Positions 9,150 to 17,983 are shown, numbered from the stretch's first letter. The stretch: DNA of 64,000 nt from CALBPI01 sp039027435 (GCA_039027435.1 JBCCKF010000014.1:55184-119183); one strand, 5' to 3'. Numbers and translations: made by a program. Notes: a model not told the origin generated them from the sequence alone.

Positions 9150-9707
9150 ATGACGGTGTTTGACTGGGTATTCACGGCAATCCTTGCGATCTCGATGATT
9201 GTGGGGGTGTTCCGAGGTTTCGTTAAAGAGGCGATTTCCGTCGGTTCTCTCCTTATTGCGGTTTGGGCTGCGTTCAACTTCGCACCGATCGGCGAGGATA
9301 TGTTGGCTGAGTGGGTTGGCTCAGCTGCCGCGAGGGTTTGGGCTGCTCGTATCATCATCTTCACGGTGGTCTTGATGCTGGGCGGTCTTATCGGTTGGGC
9401 AATCTCGCGTTTCATCAACCAGGTCGGTATGTCCGGAGTCGACCGAACACTCGGACTTGGCTTTGGTCTGGCGCGCGGCGCCTTGATCGCGGGCTTGATC
9501 GTTCTTGTGGGTCCCTACCTTGAATTGGACCGAGACAGCGCCTGGCAAAATTCACGGATGATGCCGTATATGCAGAATGTCGCTGATGGCATCGCCATCC
9601 TTGCGCCGCGTGCGCTCGATTATTTGCGTGAGGAGATCACACTGCCGGCGCCAACAGTACAACCTGACGCGCCAGAGCAACCGTCGGACTCCGAGGAGGA
9701 CGTCTAG
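9150..9707 (+). CDS. cvpA: CvpA family membrane protein
   Basis: CvpA is a small integral membrane protein encoded before purF in most gammaproteobacteria; it was named for colicin V production and has an unclear role linked to envelope integrity. The 185-residue product has about four hydrophobic segments, including an N-terminal one starting at FDWVFTAILAISM, and a conserved glycine-rich part (GFGLARGALIAG). A hydrophilic tail ends one base before the purF ATG, so the two are surely co-transcribed. Confidence 0.92.
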   Translation: MTVFDWVFTAILAISMIVGVFRGFVKEAISVGSLLIAVWAAFNFAPIGEDMLAEWVGSAAARVWAARIIIFTVVLMLGGLIGWAISRFINQVGMSGVDRTLGLGFGLARGALIAGLIVLVGPYLELDRDSAWQNSRMMPYMQNVADGIAILAPRALDYLREEITLPAPTVQPDAPEQPSDSEEDV

Positions 9708-9708
9708 G

Positions 9709-11211
9709 ATGTGCGGCGTGGTCGGTATCGCGGGCGGGAGCGCACCGGTCAATCAAGCGATCTATGATGCGCTAACCGTCATGCAGCACCGCGGTCAGGA
9801 TGCCGCGGGGATCGTGACAACCGATAACCGCAACGTCTTCGCGCGCAAGAAGAATGGTCTGGTTCGTGATGTTTTCCAGCAGCGCCACATGGAACGTCTG
9901 GTGGGTAATGCGGGCATCGGTCATGTGCGCTATCCCACCGCTGGCTGCTCGAGCTCGGGCGAAGCGCAGCCCTTCTACGTCAATTCGCCCTACGGCATCG
10001 TGCTCGCCCACAACGGGAATCTGACTAACGCGGATGCGCTCGGCGACATGTTGGTACAGAGCGAGCGTCGCCACATCAACACCGGCTCCGATTCGGAAGT
10101 GCTGCTGAATGTGTTTGCGCACGAATTGGCGGCCGCGACAGATCAGGAAGGGTTTCGGCCGGGGACGCTATTCGCGGCGATCGAAGCGATGGCGAAGCGT
10201 TGCGTTGGCGGATACGCGGTCGTTGCCATGGTGATCGGGCATGGTTTGGTCGGGTTCCGAGACCCTTGGGGTATTCGACCACTCGTGCTGGGCAGTCGTG
10301 ATGACCATGGGCGCACGGAGTACATGATCGCCTCAGAGTCGGTCGCACTGGATGCATTGGGCTTTACGCGTGAGCGCGATATCGCCCCGGGTGAGGCTGT
10401 GTTGGTCGACGCCAATGGTCGCCTGCATGCCCAACAGTGTGTGATGCGAAAGTCGTATTCGCCGTGCATCTTTGAGTATGTGTACTTTGCACGACCCGAT
10501 TCGATCATCGACAACATTTCCGTCTACAAAGCACGCTTGCGCATGGGCGATTGTCTGGCGGAGAAAATTCTGCGCCTGCGACCCGATCACGACATTGATG
10601 TTGTCATTCCGATTCCCGATACCAGCAGGACGGCTGCGGTGCAGGTTGCCCATGGGCTTGGCGTGAAGTATCGCGAAGGCTTCATCAAGAATCGCTATAT
10701 AGGCAGAACGTTCATCATGCCGGGTCAGGAGCAGCGCGAGCGTTCCGTGCGCCGAAAACTTAACGCTATCGATCTTGAGTTTCGCGGCAAGAATGTCCTG
10801 TTGGTCGATGATTCAATCGTCCGCGGTACGACTTCGCAACAGATCATACGTATGGCGCGAGAGGCGGGTGCACGCAACGTCTACTTCGCTTCGGCGGCAC
10901 CTCCTGTGCGCTACCCGAATGTTTACGGCATCGATATGCCCGCCGCGCATGAGCTGATTGCTCACGGCAGGAGCGATGGTGAAATCGAGCAGGCGATCGA
11001 GGCGGATTGGTTGATCTATCAGGATCTCGACGGCTTGATAGAGTCGGTAAAACACGACCATGCGGGCATTCAGGATTTCGATACGTCCTGTTTTTCGGGT
11101 GACTATGTCACCGGGGACGTCACAGACGATTACCTGCAGCACGTGGCAAGTCAGCGCGGCGAGCGGCCAGCGCTGAAGCACGTCGAAGGTGCGAAACATG
11201 CTGCGGGCTGA
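9709..11211 (+). CDS. purF: Amidophosphoribosyltransferase
   Basis: PurF makes 5-phosphoribosylamine from PRPP and glutamine, the first committed step of purine synthesis. The ATG at 9709 gives MCGVVGIAGG, so after methionine removal the catalytic nucleophile is the N-terminal cysteine; this decides the start against a longer open frame beginning at 9577. The 500-residue protein has the Ntn glutaminase domain (QHRGQDAAGI, RYPTAG) and a PRTase domain with the PRPP loop VLLVDDSIVRGTTS. It begins one base after the cvpA stop. Confidence 0.97.
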   Translation: MCGVVGIAGGSAPVNQAIYDALTVMQHRGQDAAGIVTTDNRNVFARKKNGLVRDVFQQRHMERLVGNAGIGHVRYPTAGCSSSGEAQPFYVNSPYGIVLAHNGNLTNADALGDMLVQSERRHINTGSDSEVLLNVFAHELAAATDQEGFRPGTLFAAIEAMAKRCVGGYAVVAMVIGHGLVGFRDPWGIRPLVLGSRDDHGRTEYMIASESVALDALGFTRERDIAPGEAVLVDANGRLHAQQCVMRKSYSPCIFEYVYFARPDSIIDNISVYKARLRMGDCLAEKILRLRPDHDIDVVIPIPDTSRTAAVQVAHGLGVKYREGFIKNRYIGRTFIMPGQEQRERSVRRKLNAIDLEFRGKNVLLVDDSIVRGTTSQQIIRMAREAGARNVYFASAAPPVRYPNVYGIDMPAAHELIAHGRSDGEIEQAIEADWLIYQDLDGLIESVKHDHAGIQDFDTSCFSGDYVTGDVTDDYLQHVASQRGERPALKHVEGAKHAAG

Positions 11212-11863
11212 GGGCCGTGAGGACGGGTTCGCCGCAGAGGTGCCCGATGCTATTCAGCTTTTTCTGCAAAAACCGTCCTCACGAGCGTGGGCGCAGGCTG
11301 CAGCTGCGGATTTGCCGACGCTGTTGATTGATCACGGCAATTGCGAGCTCAAGGCGGCAAGCACTGCGTTGTCTTTGTTGCACAAATACGCGCAACACGA
11401 TGCGTTGGTCTGGCGTATGTCGCGTCTCGCGCGCGAGGAGCTTCGTCATTACGAGCAAGTCCGGCAAATTGCCGGTGAGCTCGGTATTGAGTGGGAGCCG
11501 AGGAGCGCGTCGGTCTACGCGGCGGGGCTGCGCGCTGAGATCTCACAGAACGAACCGCAACGCTTGATCGATACACTGATTATCGGTGCGTTCATTGAGG
11601 CGCGATCCTGCGAGCGTTTCGCGTTGATTGCACCCGAACTACCGGATCGACTCGCGCGCTTCTATCGTGGCCTGTTGGCGTCTGAGGCACGCCACTTCGC
11701 GCACTACCTTGAACTGGCGCAGTCGTTTTCGCAGGAACCGATCACCGGCCGAGTAGACACGATTCGACGCCGTGAGCAGGGCCTGATCACACAGCCAGCC
11801 GCTGATGTGCGATTCCATAGCGGCCCGCCATCGATTGCTACCGAGGCAGCGATTCCAGCCTGA
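11198..11863 (+). CDS. miaE: tRNA-(ms2io6A) hydroxylase MiaE
   Basis: MiaE is a non-haem diiron monooxygenase that hydroxylates the isopentenyl group of ms2i6A at position 37 of tRNAs reading UNN codons. The four-helix ligand pattern is visible: a glutamate in NCELKAA, REELRHYEQV, a glutamate in FIEARSCERF and SEARHFAHY. The ATG at 11198 has GAAGG eight bases upstream; a GTG at 11189 is also in frame but poorer. The gene overlaps the purF end by 14 bp and its 3' end overlaps lpxH, on the other strand, by 26 bp. Confidence 0.92.
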   Translation: MLRAEGREDGFAAEVPDAIQLFLQKPSSRAWAQAAAADLPTLLIDHGNCELKAASTALSLLHKYAQHDALVWRMSRLAREELRHYEQVRQIAGELGIEWEPRSASVYAAGLRAEISQNEPQRLIDTLIIGAFIEARSCERFALIAPELPDRLARFYRGLLASEARHFAHYLELAQSFSQEPITGRVDTIRRREQGLITQPAADVRFHSGPPSIATEAAIPA

Positions 11864-12563
11864 ACCCGGCTTCATCCCAATGACCGACGCTTCCCTGGGT
11901 GTACCAGTCGCCTAGTACCAGGCGTTGCGCCGGCTGACCATCGGGCAAGGTAAGATCGTGAATCATGGGCCGGTGGGTATGTCCGTGCAGCATGCATGTC
12001 ACCTCGTATTCAAGAAGTGCGTTTTCGATCGCCTCTGAATTCACGTCCATGATCTCCATGGACTTGGCGGCGTTTGCTGATGCACTCTCACTGCGAGCTT
12101 GCCCGGCCATTTGGCGTCGCGCTTCGATCGGTAGCGACAGCACCTGCTGCTGCCATGCCGGGTCGCGTACGGTCTTGCGCACGGTCTGATACTCGATGTC
12201 ATCGGTGCAGTAGCGGTCTCCATGGCTTAGCAGCACACGCGTGCCCTCGATCTCATGCACAACAGGGTCATCCAGCAGCGTCATGCCAGTGCGTCGCGCA
12301 AACTGCTGACCAATTAGAAAGTCACGGTTCCCGTGCATGAAGTATGTGGGGATACCTAGCCTCGTGAATTCTGTAAACGCATCCTGAACCATCGAGTAGT
12401 GTGGCTCGGGGTCGTCGTCGCCTATCCATGCTTCGAACAGATCGCCAAGGATGTAGAGCGTCTCGGCCTTTCGCGCATCTTTGGCGAGAAAATCGACCAA
12501 CTGTCGTGCAATCTCCGGTGCACCGGGATCAATATGAAGATCGGAGATGAAGAGCGTTGTCAC
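11838..12563 (-). CDS. lpxH: UDP-2,3-diacylglucosamine diphosphatase LpxH
   Basis: LpxH hydrolyses UDP-2,3-diacylglucosamine to lipid X in lipid A synthesis, at the inner face of the inner membrane. The 241-residue calcineurin-like protein has the metal ligands D8 and H10 (SDLH), D41 (GDLFEAW), N79 and R80 (HGNRDFL), H114 (SHGDRYCTDD) and the C-terminal HGHTHRP. Its ATG overlaps the stop of the cyclophilin gene upstream by 4 bp; the ppi-lpxH pair is common in gammaproteobacteria. The protein shows that the organism makes lipid A. Confidence 0.96.
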   Translation of the reverse strand: MTTLFISDLHIDPGAPEIARQLVDFLAKDARKAETLYILGDLFEAWIGDDDPEPHYSMVQDAFTEFTRLGIPTYFMHGNRDFLIGQQFARRTGMTLLDDPVVHEIEGTRVLLSHGDRYCTDDIEYQTVRKTVRDPAWQQQVLSLPIEARRQMAGQARSESASANAAKSMEIMDVNSEAIENALLEYEVTCMLHGHTHRPMIHDLTLPDGQPAQRLVLGDWYTQGSVGHWDEAGFRLESLPR

Positions 12564-13234
12564 TGCGACTCTTCGAGCGCTTTCAGTTCAGCTTCCGCTG
12601 CTTCACGCGCAGCCTTAGCGCGGTCGGAGATTTCCTGTACCGATAATTTTCTGGCGCTTCTGATTAACACCGGAAGTGAGGGAACATCCTCCGCAAAAGG
12701 TCCGGCGGGACCGGTTGGTGAGGCGGCGATCTTATCGATAGTTTCCATGCCCTCAATGACGTTGCCAAAAACGGTATAGCCCCAACGCTCGGAGCGCGGG
12801 TCCAGACCTGAGTTGTCCTTGAGATTGATGTAGAAACTCGCGGTGGCGCTGTGTGGATCATCTGTTCTTGCCATAGCGATGGTCCCGCGCTGGTTACTTA
12901 GACCGTTGCCGGATTCATTCACTACCGCAGGTGCTTCGCCCTTGGTTTCCAATTCGATCGTGTGACTGCCGCCCTGTACTACGAAGTTCTTGATGACCCG
13001 ATGGAAAACAGTCGCGTCGTAGTGATCCGCTTCGACAAGCTGCAAAAAATGCCTCACCGTAAGCGGAGCACGGCTCGCTTCGAGCTCTACGATGAAGTCT
13101 CCCTGAGTTGTCTCAAACAACACCTGCGGGAAACCGCCGGGCAGGCTGCCGTGCGGGCCATGGTGCGCCTGGGTCGCGGGAGCCGTTAGGAAGGCCGCGA
13201 GCAGCGTCACGATGAGTTTGGTTCTAAGTGCCAT
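12560..13234 (-). CDS. Periplasmic cyclophilin-type peptidyl-prolyl isomerase
   Basis: The 224-residue product has a signal peptide (MALRTKLIVTLLAAFLTAPATQA), so it is probably periplasmic like PpiA. The cyclophilin core follows, with VFHRVIKNFVVQGG, the SATASFYINLKDN segment and the GYTVFGNVIEGME motif. It accelerates prolyl cis-trans isomerisation. About 40 residues after the core form a charged helix rich in K, A and E, longer than in minimal cyclophilins. It is co-transcribed with lpxH, whose start it overlaps. Confidence 0.9.
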   Translation of the reverse strand: MALRTKLIVTLLAAFLTAPATQAHHGPHGSLPGGFPQVLFETTQGDFIVELEASRAPLTVRHFLQLVEADHYDATVFHRVIKNFVVQGGSHTIELETKGEAPAVVNESGNGLSNQRGTIAMARTDDPHSATASFYINLKDNSGLDPRSERWGYTVFGNVIEGMETIDKIAASPTGPAGPFAEDVPSLPVLIRSARKLSVQEISDRAKAAREAAEAELKALEESQ

Positions 13235-13306
13235 TTTATGCTCCTACAAGTACTCGCTAGTGGTGCGGAACATAGCAGAGCAGGCCATTGATCGGTACTT
13301 ACGTCG

Positions 13307-13336
13307 TTGACGCTGCTTCGCTCGCGCGCGCATAAT
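13307..13336 (+). promoter_or_regulatory. Candidate promoter of the tRNA cluster
   Basis: TTGACG (13307-13312) and CATAAT (13331-13336) are separated by 18 bp and lie about 33 bp before the first tRNA gene. The region between is GC-rich, as is usual for stable-RNA promoters. It is oriented toward the tRNA genes and away from the divergent cyclophilin gene. Confidence 0.5.
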
Positions 13337-13368
13337 GCGCGTCGCAAAAGCGTACAAGCATCCGTAAC

Positions 13369-13445
13369 CGGGGCATGGCGCAGTCTGGTAGCGCATCTGC
13401 TTTGGGAGCAGAGGGTCGGGAGTTCGAATCTCTCTGCCCCGACCA
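13369..13445 (+). tRNA. tRNA-Pro (TGG anticodon)
   Basis: A complete cloverleaf is visible: the acceptor CGGGGCA pairs with TGCCCCG, the anticodon stem TCTGC/GCAGA encloses the loop TTTGGGA with anticodon TGG, and the T arm contains GTTCGAATC. The CCA end is encoded. It is the first of a three-tRNA run. Confidence 0.96.
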
Positions 13446-13481
13446 CGGTTGTACCGTTTTTGCGGAGAGGATCCGGACAAC

Positions 13482-13558
13482 GCGCCCGTAGCTCAACTGG
13501 ATAGAGCATCGGCCTTCTAAGCCGGCGGTTGCAGGTTCGAGTCCTGCCGGGCGTGCCA
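13482..13558 (+). tRNA. tRNA-Arg (TCT anticodon)
   Basis: The acceptor GCGCCCG pairs with CGGGCGT (terminal G-U), the anticodon stem TCGGC/GCCGG encloses CTTCTAA with anticodon TCT, and the T arm has GGTTCGAGTCC. CCA is encoded. It reads AGA and AGG codons and lies 36 bp after tRNA-Pro. Confidence 0.96.
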
Positions 13559-13601
13559 GGGTCCCGGTGAGAGGGGAGGCGCAGGGCGCCGAAACATCTG
13601 T

Positions 13602-13678
13602 GGTGGGCGTAGCTCAGTTGGTAGAGCCCCGGGTTGTGATCCCGGTCGTCGTGGGTTCGAGTCCCATCGTCCACCCCA
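13602..13678 (+). tRNA. tRNA-His (GTG anticodon)
   Basis: The acceptor GTGGGCG pairs with CGTCCAC, and the extra G at -1 (13602) faces C73, the identity element of tRNA-His. The anticodon loop is TTGTGAT with anticodon GTG. CCA is encoded. It ends 18 bp before the response-regulator gene. Confidence 0.96.
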
Positions 13679-13696
13679 CTCCCACGGAGGGGTAGC

Positions 13697-14152
13697 ATGG
13701 GATCTGACGCTAGGAAAGGCGGTGACACCAAGCTTGCGATCAGCAGTGTGATGTTGATCGATGACTGTGAAGTTGACCGGATGCAGTGCGAGCGCCTGCT
13801 GGGCAAAGCGGGTTTCGCGATGCGTCTGTTTAGATATCCCTCTGCTCGACAAGCACTGACCGAACTGGTTGACCGCGCTTCTCATGACAATTCGCCGGAT
13901 GTGGTCCTTCTCGACCTCAATATGCCCTCTATGGACGGGTTCGAATTTCTCGACGCGGCCTCCCAGTCTCTCGGTGACTCACTAGGGGGCGCGAAGGTCG
14001 TGATGATGTCAGATGCGATGATGGAGGCCGATCGGCGTCGCGCCGAATCGCATCCGGCAGTCCGAATGGTTCTGCATAAACCCCTGGACCGTAGTGATTT
14101 GGATCGCATCACAGATCTGGCGGCTAGCGCGCCTCGAAAGGCGGATCTTTAG
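13697..14152 (+). CDS. Single-domain response regulator (CheY-like)
   Basis: The 151-residue protein is a receiver domain with no output domain. Key residues are visible: the acidic pair D22-D23 (MLIDDCEVD), the phospho-acceptor D73 (VLLDLNMPSMDGFEF), S105 (VMMSDAM, the Ser/Thr switch) and K128 (LHKPL). GGAGGGG a few bases before the ATG is a strong ribosome binding site. No histidine kinase is nearby. It lies inside a tRNA cluster, 18 bp after tRNA-His and about 60 bp before tRNA-Leu, so it may share their transcript. Its partner and output are unknown. Confidence 0.88.
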   Translation: MGSDARKGGDTKLAISSVMLIDDCEVDRMQCERLLGKAGFAMRLFRYPSARQALTELVDRASHDNSPDVVLLDLNMPSMDGFEFLDAASQSLGDSLGGAKVVMMSDAMMEADRRRAESHPAVRMVLHKPLDRSDLDRITDLAASAPRKADL

Positions 14153-14180
14153 AGGCGTTCTCCAAGCGCGAATCCTGCGT

Positions 14181-14186
14181 TATACT
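14181..14186 (+). promoter_or_regulatory. Candidate -10 box before tRNA-Leu
   Basis: TATACT lies 25 bp before the tRNA-Leu gene, with a weak -35 candidate (TTCTCC, 14158-14163) 17 bp upstream. It may give tRNA-Leu its own promoter downstream of the response-regulator gene. Confidence 0.35.
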
Positions 14187-14210
14187 AGCGGGCTACTTTC
14201 AGGCACAGAT

Positions 14211-14295
<85 letters not shown>

Positions 14296-14377
14296 GCCTT
14301 TGCTCCAAAACGGTGTGCTGAGAATTGCATGCCCCAGTTAATCCCCGGTAACAGAAGAGATCGGAAGGTAATCACCG

Positions 14378-15670
14378 ATGATGGTATCCGTTGAGTCCAG
14401 CGGCGCACTTGAGCGCCGGATGCGAGTTCAAGTCCCCGCTAATGAGATCGATCAAAAAGTCTCTGAACGTCTTAAACAGGTAGGGCGAAATGCCAAGGTC
14501 GAGGGCTTCCGACCCGGCAAGGTTCCGTCCAAGGTTGTGGCCAAGCGCTATGGACCGCAGATTCGCCAGGAGGTGATCTCGGAGGTGATGCAGTCGAGCT
14601 ACGCCCAGGCGATACAGAAGGAATCGCTAAGTCCGGCGGGCAACCCGAGCATCGAGACCGAGACTACGGATGCCGGAGAAGATTTTGCCTACATCGCGAC
14701 CTTCGAAGTATTCCCTGAAGTTGCGTTGAAAGATCTCGACAAGATGTCGATTGAGTTGGCCGAGGTCGAAATTGAAGACGCTGATGTCGACAAAGTGATC
14801 GATAGTCTGCGCACTCAGCGATCTACCTGGGAGCCCGTCGAGCGCGCGGCAGGCGATGGCGATCAGGTCATTGTGGACTTTGATGGAAAACTGGATGGTG
14901 AAGAGATTCCCAACGGTTCTGGTAAGAACGTTCCCGTGGAGCTCGGCGCCGGGCAGATGCTCGACGATTTCGAAAACGCCCTCGGTGGTATCGCGGCAGG
15001 CGAGACCCGTGAATTTGACGTCTCTTACCCGGACGACTATCCGGCAGAAGAGCTGGCTGGCAAGGTTGGGCAATTCACGGCCACCGTCAGTGCCGTGAAC
15101 GAGCGTATCGTCCCGGAAATTGATGAAGAGTTCGTTAAGTCATTCGGGGTTGAGGACGGTAGCCTGGACACGCTGAAGAGCGAAGTCCGACAGAACATGC
15201 AGTCTGAACTCGATACGAAGCAGGCGGCGGATGCGAAACAGCAAGTTTTTGAGCAATTGCTGGAACACAATCCTATCGAGGTGCCCAACGCGCTCGTGCA
15301 TCAGGAGGCGGCTGCGATGCAACAGCAGGCAATGCGCCAGATGGGTATTGAAGATCCTGAGAAAGCACCGCCACTGACCGAATTTCTCACCGGCGCAACA
15401 CGTCGGGTGCAGATCAGCCTCCTGATTCAGGAGTTCATCAGCGTCGAGAAACTGGAGCTCGATCGCTCGAGAATTCCCGAGAAGATAAAATCATTGTTCG
15501 CTGGCTATGATGAAAACGAGGAAATGGTCGCTAACTATGCGAATGACCCGCGATTCTTGCAGCAGATCGAACCGATGGTGATGGAAGAGCAGGCCATCGA
15601 AGCGCTTCGGACCAAGGGCACGGAGAGCAGCAAGAAAGTGGGTTTTCAGGAATATATGGACGCGCGCTGA
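14378..15670 (+). CDS. tig: Trigger factor
   Basis: Trigger factor is the ribosome-associated chaperone and prolyl isomerase that meets nascent chains at the exit tunnel. The 430-residue protein has the N-terminal ribosome-binding domain with the signature GFRPGKVPSKVV, a central FKBP-like PPIase domain (about residues 155-240), and the helical C-terminal chaperone arms. GGAAGG lies nine bases before the first of two consecutive ATGs; initiation at the second (14381) would remove only one Met. It precedes clpP-clpX-lon, the usual gammaproteobacterial order. Confidence 0.96.
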   Translation: MMVSVESSGALERRMRVQVPANEIDQKVSERLKQVGRNAKVEGFRPGKVPSKVVAKRYGPQIRQEVISEVMQSSYAQAIQKESLSPAGNPSIETETTDAGEDFAYIATFEVFPEVALKDLDKMSIELAEVEIEDADVDKVIDSLRTQRSTWEPVERAAGDGDQVIVDFDGKLDGEEIPNGSGKNVPVELGAGQMLDDFENALGGIAAGETREFDVSYPDDYPAEELAGKVGQFTATVSAVNERIVPEIDEEFVKSFGVEDGSLDTLKSEVRQNMQSELDTKQAADAKQQVFEQLLEHNPIEVPNALVHQEAAAMQQQAMRQMGIEDPEKAPPLTEFLTGATRRVQISLLIQEFISVEKLELDRSRIPEKIKSLFAGYDENEEMVANYANDPRFLQQIEPMVMEEQAIEALRTKGTESSKKVGFQEYMDAR

Positions 15671-15755
15671 GTTATGCATAGAACTCATAGAGCATTAGGT
15701 CGTCTAAGCGTATAGTCCGAGACAACTCGAAACAGCAAAATTGGTAGTGGAGCAC

Positions 15756-16382
15756 ATGCAAACAACCCCGACCGCATTAAACCTGGTCCCGATGGTGGTA
15801 GAGCAGACCGCCAGGGGAGAGCGTTCCTATGACATCTATTCGCGACTGTTGAAAGAGCGAGTGTTGTTCATGGTGGGTCCCGTCGAAGACCACATGGCAA
15901 ATCTCATCGTCGCTCAGTTGCTGTTTCTGGAGTCAGAGAACCCGGACAAGGACATCCATTTCTACATCAACTCACCGGGCGGTGCGGTGACGGCCGGTCT
16001 CGCGATCTACGACACCATGCAGTTCATCAAATGCGACGTCAGCACGATTTGCGTGGGGCAGGCAGCCAGTATGGGCGCATTGCTGCTATGTGGTGGGGCT
16101 GAAGGCAAGCGATTCGCACTGCCTCACTCGCGCATCATGGTGCATCAGCCGAGCGCAGGATTCTCGGGTCAGGCCACGGATATTGACATTCATGCGCGTG
16201 AGATTCTCGAAATGAAGAAACGGCTGAATGAAATTATGGCTCGCCATACAGGACAACCTTTCGACAAGATCCAGCAGGACACTGAGCGAGACAACTTCAT
16301 GAGTAGTGAAGCGGCTCGAGAGTACGGTTTGATCGATACTGTGCTGGAGCGTCGCCCGGAGAGCATGTCGACAGGAGATTGA
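15756..16382 (+). CDS. clpP: ClpP protease subunit
   Basis: ClpP forms the tetradecameric serine protease that degrades substrates unfolded by ClpX or ClpA. The ATG at 15756, preceded by GTGGAG, gives 208 residues. The catalytic triad is visible: S105 in QAASMGA, H130 in IMVHQPSAG and D179 in TERDNFMS. A TTG at 15741 is also in frame but would add a poor N-terminus. The N-terminal MVVEQTARGERSYDIYSRLL is typical. No heat-shock promoter was recognised directly upstream. Confidence 0.96.
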   Translation: MQTTPTALNLVPMVVEQTARGERSYDIYSRLLKERVLFMVGPVEDHMANLIVAQLLFLESENPDKDIHFYINSPGGAVTAGLAIYDTMQFIKCDVSTICVGQAASMGALLLCGGAEGKRFALPHSRIMVHQPSAGFSGQATDIDIHAREILEMKKRLNEIMARHTGQPFDKIQQDTERDNFMSSEAAREYGLIDTVLERRPESMSTGD

Positions 16383-16394
16383 CGCCGGGAGCGA

Positions 16395-16424
16395 GGCCTT
16401 CGGTATCAGATCTGTGATAAGGCC
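16395..16424 (+). other. Hairpin between clpP and clpX
   Basis: GGCCTT and AAGGCC (16395-16400 and 16419-16424) can pair, with an inner ATCA/TGAT pair. No U-tract follows, so it is not a classical terminator; it could affect processing or partial read-through into clpX. Confidence 0.35.
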
Positions 16425-16444
16425 CCCAAGCCAGGTTTCAGGTT

Positions 16445-16474
16445 TTGCGGCGGCCGTAACAGGCGTGTTATATA
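16445..16474 (+). promoter_or_regulatory. Candidate clpX promoter
   Basis: TTGCGG (16445-16450) is followed after 17 bp by TTATAT (16468-16473; TATATA in the next register). It lies about 55 bp before the clpX start and would give clpX a promoter separate from clpP. Confidence 0.4.
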
Positions 16475-16529
16475 CGGCGTAATAGTCCGGTCTCTTATGG
16501 GTGAGGCCGGAGCAGAGGTAACAGCAAGT

Positions 16530-17825
16530 ATGACAGACGACAAACGCGGCAAGGGTGACGACAGCAAGCTGCTTTATTGTTCTTTTTGCGGCAAGAGCCA
16601 GCATGAGGTGCGTAAGCTGATTGCAGGCCCATCGGTATTCATCTGTGATGAGTGCGTTGAGCTGTGCAACGACATCATTCGCGAAGAGCTTGAGGAAAGC
16701 TCGGAGCTCGGTAGCCAGAAGCTACCGAAACCCGCCGAGATCAATGCGACGCTTGATGACTATGTCATCGGTCAGGCACGTGCGAAGCGCGTGCTGTCGG
16801 TCGCCGTTTACAACCACTACAAGCGGTTGGAGAGCAAAGCCAGTGACCGTGGTCGTGACGAGGTGGAACTCGCCAAAAGCAACATCCTACTCGTGGGTCC
16901 TACCGGCTGCGGTAAGACACTGCTCGCCGAGACGCTCGCGAGACTCTTGAATGTACCGTTCACGATTGCGGACGCGACGACGCTGACCGAAGCTGGTTAT
17001 GTCGGTGAAGATGTCGAGAATATCATCCAGAAGCTCCTGCAAAAGTGTGACTACGACGTCGAGAAAGCGCAGACGGGGATTGTTTACATCGATGAGATCG
17101 ACAAGATCTCAAGAAAGTCGGACAACCCTTCGATCACTCGAGATGTTTCGGGTGAGGGCGTTCAGCAGGCGCTACTGAAGCTGATCGAAGGTACGGTTGC
17201 CTCGGTTCCGCCGCAGGGTGGTCGCAAGCACCCGCAGCAGGAATTTCTGCAAGTTGATACCTCAAACATTCTGTTCATTTGCGGCGGTGCGTTTGCAGGT
17301 CTTGAAAAAATCATTCGTGATCGCTCGTCCAAGAGCGGCATCGGTTTCGTTGCCGAAGTTCGCAACAATGAAGACGACGGCGCCATCGGCGAGCTGTTAC
17401 ATGATGTAGAGCCAGAGGATCTGATTCGGTTCGGCTTGATTCCCGAGTTCGTGGGCAGACTCCCGGTTGTAGCTACCCTCGAAGAACTCGACGAAGACGC
17501 GCTTGTTACGATCCTGGTCGAGCCGCGTAACGCCCTCACGAAGCAGTACAGAAAGCTGTTCGACATGGAAGGGGTGGAGCTCGAGTTTCGTAAGGACGCT
17601 CTGACGGCAGTAGCCCGCAAGGCGATGGAGCGCAAGACAGGTGCCCGGGGTCTGCGAACGATCCTCGAGAACGTGTTGCTCGATACCATGTACGACCTTC
17701 CGTCTCTGACGAATGCCAGCAAAGTCGTTGTTGATGAGTCCGTGGTGGTGGGCGAGAACGCGCCTTACATCATCTACGAATCGGATGATCCTGAGGTAGA
17801 GCCTCGGGCGACCGGCTCAGACTAA
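16530..17825 (+). CDS. clpX: ClpX ATPase unfoldase subunit
   Basis: ClpX is the AAA+ unfoldase that feeds ClpP. The start at 16530 (AGAGG upstream) gives MTDDKRG and 431 residues; an ATG at 16497 would add 11 atypical residues. The zinc-binding domain uses C17, C20, C39 and C42 (CSFCGKSQ, CDECVELC). Walker A is GPTGCGKT (about 122-129), Walker B is VYIDEIDKI, and the substrate-loop motif RKHPQQEF and sensor 2 region TGARGLRTI are present. A strong terminator follows. Confidence 0.97.
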   Translation: MTDDKRGKGDDSKLLYCSFCGKSQHEVRKLIAGPSVFICDECVELCNDIIREELEESSELGSQKLPKPAEINATLDDYVIGQARAKRVLSVAVYNHYKRLESKASDRGRDEVELAKSNILLVGPTGCGKTLLAETLARLLNVPFTIADATTLTEAGYVGEDVENIIQKLLQKCDYDVEKAQTGIVYIDEIDKISRKSDNPSITRDVSGEGVQQALLKLIEGTVASVPPQGGRKHPQQEFLQVDTSNILFICGGAFAGLEKIIRDRSSKSGIGFVAEVRNNEDDGAIGELLHDVEPEDLIRFGLIPEFVGRLPVVATLEELDEDALVTILVEPRNALTKQYRKLFDMEGVELEFRKDALTAVARKAMERKTGARGLRTILENVLLDTMYDLPSLTNASKVVVDESVVVGENAPYIIYESDDPEVEPRATGSD

Positions 17826-17839
17826 TACCAGCCAACGCG

Positions 17840-17878
17840 AGCCGGGGCGTGCCAACGCGGTGCGCCCCGGCTTTTTTT
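17840..17878 (+). terminator. Rho-independent terminator after clpX
   Basis: AGCCGGGGCG (17840-17849) pairs perfectly with CGCCCCGGCT (17863-17872) around a 13-base loop, followed by a run of seven T. It separates clpX from the lon promoter. Confidence 0.92.
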
Positions 17879-17881
17879 GTG

Positions 17882-17910
17882 CTTGATTCTCGGGTCTGAC
17901 GCCCCCATCT
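17882..17910 (+). promoter_or_regulatory. Heat-shock (sigma-32) type promoter of lon
   Basis: CTTGATT (17882-17888) and CCCCATCT (17903-17910) are separated by 14 bp. They match the sigma-32 consensus CTTGAAA and CCCCATnT at a normal spacing. The element lies just after the clpX terminator and about 74 bp before the lon start. lon is an established sigma-32 target in Escherichia coli. Confidence 0.7.
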
Positions 17911-17983
17911 CGTCCTGTGAGTGGTACTCTCAATCCATCGCTTGCAGATTCACGCATGGCGGTGCCCACCGGAGCAATTTCTA

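Noticed and set aside
16395..16424. Terminator between clpP and clpX
   Set aside because: The stem is interrupted and no U-tract follows; read-through is likely.
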